Below, one piece after another: positions 50,852-64,000 of a stretch of 64,000 bases of DNA. Numbering within the stretch: position 1 is the stretch's first letter; each line of letters begins with the position of its first letter. Below the pieces are notes generated by a model. It saw only the letters and a list, made by a program, of their open reading frames with translations, was not told the DNA's origin and did no database searches. This DNA is from Rhinolophus ferrumequinum. Its lineage: Eukaryota > Chordata > Mammalia > Chiroptera > Rhinolophidae. The translations under genes and the position numbers were made by a program. The stretch covers positions 62,001-126,000 of the forward strand of contig NC_046303.1 of the NCBI RefSeq assembly GCF_004115265.2. Reading direction: 5' to 3'.

Positions 50852-52470
50852 GATGACCTTTAGACCTCTGACGTGTAATGTGTAACATCCGGTGTTACAA
50901 CTGGCAGCGTGGGCACACGGCCTCCCGAGCAGAGAACAGAGCAGGCTCACAGCCCTCACTACTCAACATGCACCTTCGTCTGACTGTCTCTCCTGCAGGG
51001 CCAGCCAGAACCTGCCCAGTTCAAGAGGACAGCAGGGGGGAGGGCTGGCCCTGGCCTCACTGGTCTTGGGAGGGCAGTGGGTGGCCTTGAGGGTGGTCTC
51101 TGAGCTGGGACCACCAGGAATTCCCAGAAGTTTGGGTGAAGACGCTTGGAGCTGGCTTCTGGCCCTTGACCAAAGGCAGAAACTGGCCCTGAGCTGGCTG
51201 GGACCCCGAACAAGTGGCGTGCAAGGTGAGGCTTGTGGAGCTGGAGCACTGCCTGGACCCCAAACATTCCCTTGGACTCCCCTGAACGTGAGTCCCAAGC
51301 CTCTGGTGAGGGGCTCAATGCTGAGTGAAGGGACCGGGTGCCCCTCTGCTGTGCCTCCAGCTCCTCAGAGGACACAGGGCACAGAAGACATGGGAAGCAG
51401 GGGCCCTTCGAAGCACAAGGATTAGGCCCCCGGCTGTACCCCTGCTGGATGGGGTGACAATACAGACAGCCCAGCTGATGAAGCAGTGGTTCTCAGCCGA
51501 GAACGGCAGACCCAACGTCCCTTTTGTACAAATAAGTCTTTTATAATACCTCCTTTACGCTCTGGAAATGCAATTCATAGGATAACCTACCCACAAAGGA
51601 TTTAAAAAAATCACCACAATGCCCTGAACTGTAACATAAGGGCAACTAGGAAGTAATGTGTATCACAATGAGACCCATCGCTTCTCAGCCTTTTGGCTAT
51701 GATCAAGTGTAGTATCACAATGAGACCCAGTGGGCAACACTGCAATGTGAAAACGTTAGTGGGATAATAACAGAATCAGACGCTGCTGGCAGAGCTGCTG
51801 GTGCATAATTTAGACTGGAGAGGCCTAGAGATTGGGAGGAGAAATTCCACGGGAGACACGGGAGAGTGAAGACATCTCAAGGGGGATAGCCTGCTTAAAA
51901 CCACAATTTGGGGTTAAGTTCTGAATGAAACAAGTCATTACTCACTGAAAAGTGAGTATGTTAAAACCAGACAAATGTGAGTTTGTATGTCACTGGCTTT
52001 CTGTGTAAGATGGCATGAGGCCCCAGGCTTGGCTAACTCAAAACAGGCATTTGGCCCAGGAGTACCCGGAAAGACCTCAGAAATCACGTCTTGTATCCCA
52101 AGAGGCACGGAGGGCCCCCTGCTGAGCCTGACAAGGAGCAGGGACAGGCCCCCCCACCCAAGACCAGCCCACACCCTTCCTGGGCACTCCCTTGGGCCCT
52201 CAAAAATCTCAGAGCTGCTTCGAGGTTAGAGACTGGTGCATCCACGCTCCAAAGCCCACTGGTGGGCGGGGCCTGGGTAAGTCCGAGACCACCACCGTCA
52301 CCCAAATGACACCCATTCCTACTGCCTGGTCTGTCACTCTTCATACTCCTGGCATAGCTGGCCAGATGTTCGTAGGCCCACAGAGTGTGCAATGTGGCCA
52401 CATCTACATACCCACAGTCCTTATGCACAGAGGTCAAAGAACAGTGGGCATGGCCAAGTTCTAAACGTTT
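50852..52470. other. Intergenic stretch between MYL7 and GCK
   Basis: No gene recognised. It contains the small U2 snRNA retropseudogene at 51661-51728 and otherwise unique sequence, AT-richer near 51540-51980. Confidence 0.5.
51661..51728 (+). pseudogene. Truncated U2 snRNA retropseudogene with target duplication
   Basis: Positions 51677-51712 match the first 36 or so bases of U2 snRNA (ATCGCTTCTC, then GCCTTTTGGCTA with two changes, then GATCAAGTGTAG). The rest of U2 is absent and there is no A tail. A perfect 16-bp duplication, TATCACAATGAGACCC, flanks it at 51661-51676 and 51713-51728. This is the known 3'-truncated snRNA retropseudogene form. Not a functional U2 gene: no Sm site and no snRNA promoter. 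Confidence 0.9.
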
Positions 52471-52476
52471 AAAACT

Positions 52477-52482
52477 TTTAAT
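52477..52482 (-). terminator. GCK candidate poly(A) signal
   Basis: ATTAAA on the minus strand about 825 bases after the GCK stop, inside an AT-rich patch. I saw no AATAAA between it and the stop. A 3' UTR of this size fits what I recall of human GCK. Confidence 0.45.
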
Positions 52483-53306
52483 TAAAAAAAACCACACAGT
52501 CCCAGATTGGGTATGAAGAGGTTGGTGTGGCACATAGAGGTCTGGTGAGAAGAGAGAGGCCTGGGTAGTGCCTTGGGCTGTGCTCAGTTCTGCTTGGCCA
52601 GTGTGTGGCAGCCCCATGGGGGTCCTCCTCTTCCTGGCAGCGGCAACGGGCTCTCTGTCTCATGTGCTTCCTGTGAGGGTCCATCCCAGAACCCCAAACC
52701 ACTCAGGGAAGGCAGCATGGGAGGGAAAAGACCGCCATCTTCAGGACTCCAGTACTGCAGCCTCCCCACTAGGCCAGTCCCCTCCCATTTCACACCCCCA
52801 CTCCCAGGCCTGGGTGGTCAGCAGTCCTGCCCCTGGTGGAGCCCAGGCCTAGGCCTGGCCAGGTCCCTGGGGCTACCGCCCCATGTGGGCTGAGTTCCCA
52901 CGGACGCCAGGCCACAGCAGGGTCCAGAAGGCACCCCGTCCCTGAACTGGGTAGGGGTGGGCATGGCCGACCCAAGATGCAGCCATGCAGAGATGCGACA
53001 AAGTCCTGAGCGAGCATTTCCCTTCTGGGGGGTTGATTCCGGCAGAAAGGAGAAAGACTTGGGGGTCTCCATTCCTGCTCATCTCAGCCCCCAACCCAGT
53101 TAGGGCCCTAGGGATGTCCCACGACTGACTCAGGAAGACCTGGCCTGCCCGGGACAGCCTCATTCCCCTGCCGCCCTTGCCCCATCTCCAGGAGGCAGCG
53201 GGAATGGGAGGTAGGCCAGAATGGGTGCACCTGTGGGAAGCGCTGACCCCTGGAGCCCAGGTATAGCGACGGCCACAGCCTCCTCCTTGCCTCTAGGCCG
53301 CTGTTG

Positions 53307-63190
<9,884 letters not shown>

Positions 63191-64000
63191 GGGCTCAGTA
63201 GCCAGCTCGCGTGAGCTGGGGCCTCTCAGCGTTCCCCCACAGGTTTCCGAAGCAGAAATGTCCCAAGGCTTCTCCAAACCAGGGATCAGGGCACGGGTGT
63301 CTGGGAGAGTACGGTCCACCTCAGCTGGTTCCCGGCTGGAGGTTCAATCACAGAGTTTCCTCCTTTTCATCGTTCCCACCAAGCTGGGGGCAAGCCTTGT
63401 CTTCTGAGCCACAGCTGGGACCCTTTCTCACCATCAGGCTGGGTGTGGTTGGGGCAGCGACATCACTGGACTCCGGGGCTGCTCAGCTGGTCAGCTTTCT
63501 GTCCAGGCTGTGCTGAGCTGTGCCGGCGTGACGGCCTCTAGACAGACTCAGCAGAAAAGCTCCTCTCCCTCCTGTGGCTAGGGACAGCGTTTGGGTAATT
63601 AGGCCGCAGGTGACTGTGTTTCTCTCACACCCCAACCTGCTTCCCTTGGCTCAGTCACCACCCAGCACTTCCTGCTCTGACCAGGTCCAGGTGTGCGGAG
63701 GGGAAATCTCGGGGCCTCCGTGCTCCTGAGAGGGCCTATGCTGCCATGACAACCTGGAGCCAGGTCTCTGTGCTCATGCCCTCCGGCCTCAGCAGGGCTG
63801 GCAGGCCTGTCATTAGAGCTGCCATGCAGAAAACGGGCTGATGGCAAAAAGCCTCCATTCCCATCACCATAGCAACAGCCTACTCTCCTTGTCACCGCAG
63901 ACTTCACCACCTGTCCAGTTCCCAGGGCAGTGTCACAGGGGCTTCCAAACTCACGTCCTAAGGAACAGAGTCCCTGTTAGTCTGGGAACCAGAGGAGAGG
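63191..64000 (-). promoter_or_regulatory. GCK neuroendocrine promoter and 5' UTR
   Basis: Upstream of the MPDD exon. Candidate sites: a palindromic TAATTA (63596-63601) and CATTAG (63811-63816), which fit the UPE/PDX1 core known from the beta-cell glucokinase promoter; and two X-box-like halves, CCATGACAAC (63744-63753) and CCATAGCAAC (63867-63876), fitting RFX factors reported at this promoter. No TATA box seen, as expected. The window ends inside this region. Confidence 0.6.

Noticed and set aside
51677-51712. A possible functional U2 snRNA gene
   Set aside because: Only the first fifth of U2 is present, between target duplications, with no snRNA promoter.

Overview
This is mammalian nuclear DNA: spliced genes with GT-AG introns, CpG-rich promoters, LINE, SINE and LTR fossils, and proteins nearly collinear with human ones. 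The gene order DBNL, PGAM2, POLM, AEBP1, POLD2, MYL7, GCK is that of human chromosome 7p13. A tRNA-Ile-like SINE at 18156-18268 with a 14-bp target duplication resembles the SINE family I know from horseshoe and leaf-nosed bats, so a rhinolophoid bat is my best guess. Human comparisons are from memory.

Layout: 1-1629 is the 3' end of DBNL (+). It meets PGAM2 (-, 3218-5510) tail to tail. POLM (-, 7018-14420) follows, with a GC-rich promoter carrying two octamer motifs and a minisatellite in intron 1. From 14.4 to 26.6 kb no gene was recognised; it holds a LINE-1 piece, two adjacent MLT1-like LTRs, the SINE, MIR relics and a 45-bp duplicated motif. AEBP1 (+, 26910-35685, 21 coding exons) meets POLD2 (-, 36112-41871) tail to tail, with poly(A) signals about 160 bp apart. 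From 42.9 to 48.6 kb there is an inverted LINE-1 and no gene. MYL7 (-, 48688-50679) has a compact CArG/GATA/M-CAT promoter. A gap with a U2 snRNA retropseudogene follows, then GCK (-, 53307-63190) with its neuroendocrine-type first exon and promoter at the right edge.

All six complete genes read through open: PGAM2 253 aa, POLM 488, AEBP1 1139, POLD2 469, MYL7 174, GCK 465. They are not a pathway. They cover actin and endocytosis (DBNL), muscle glycolysis (PGAM2), end joining (POLM), extracellular matrix (AEBP1), replication (POLD2), atrial contraction (MYL7) and glucose sensing (GCK).

I found no new multi-gene system. The most interesting points are the 3.4-kb first intron of GCK, much shorter than I recall for human and without an obvious liver first exon; a duplicated GC-box plus octamer module at POLM; an 84-bp in-frame POLM intron; and the U2 retropseudogene.
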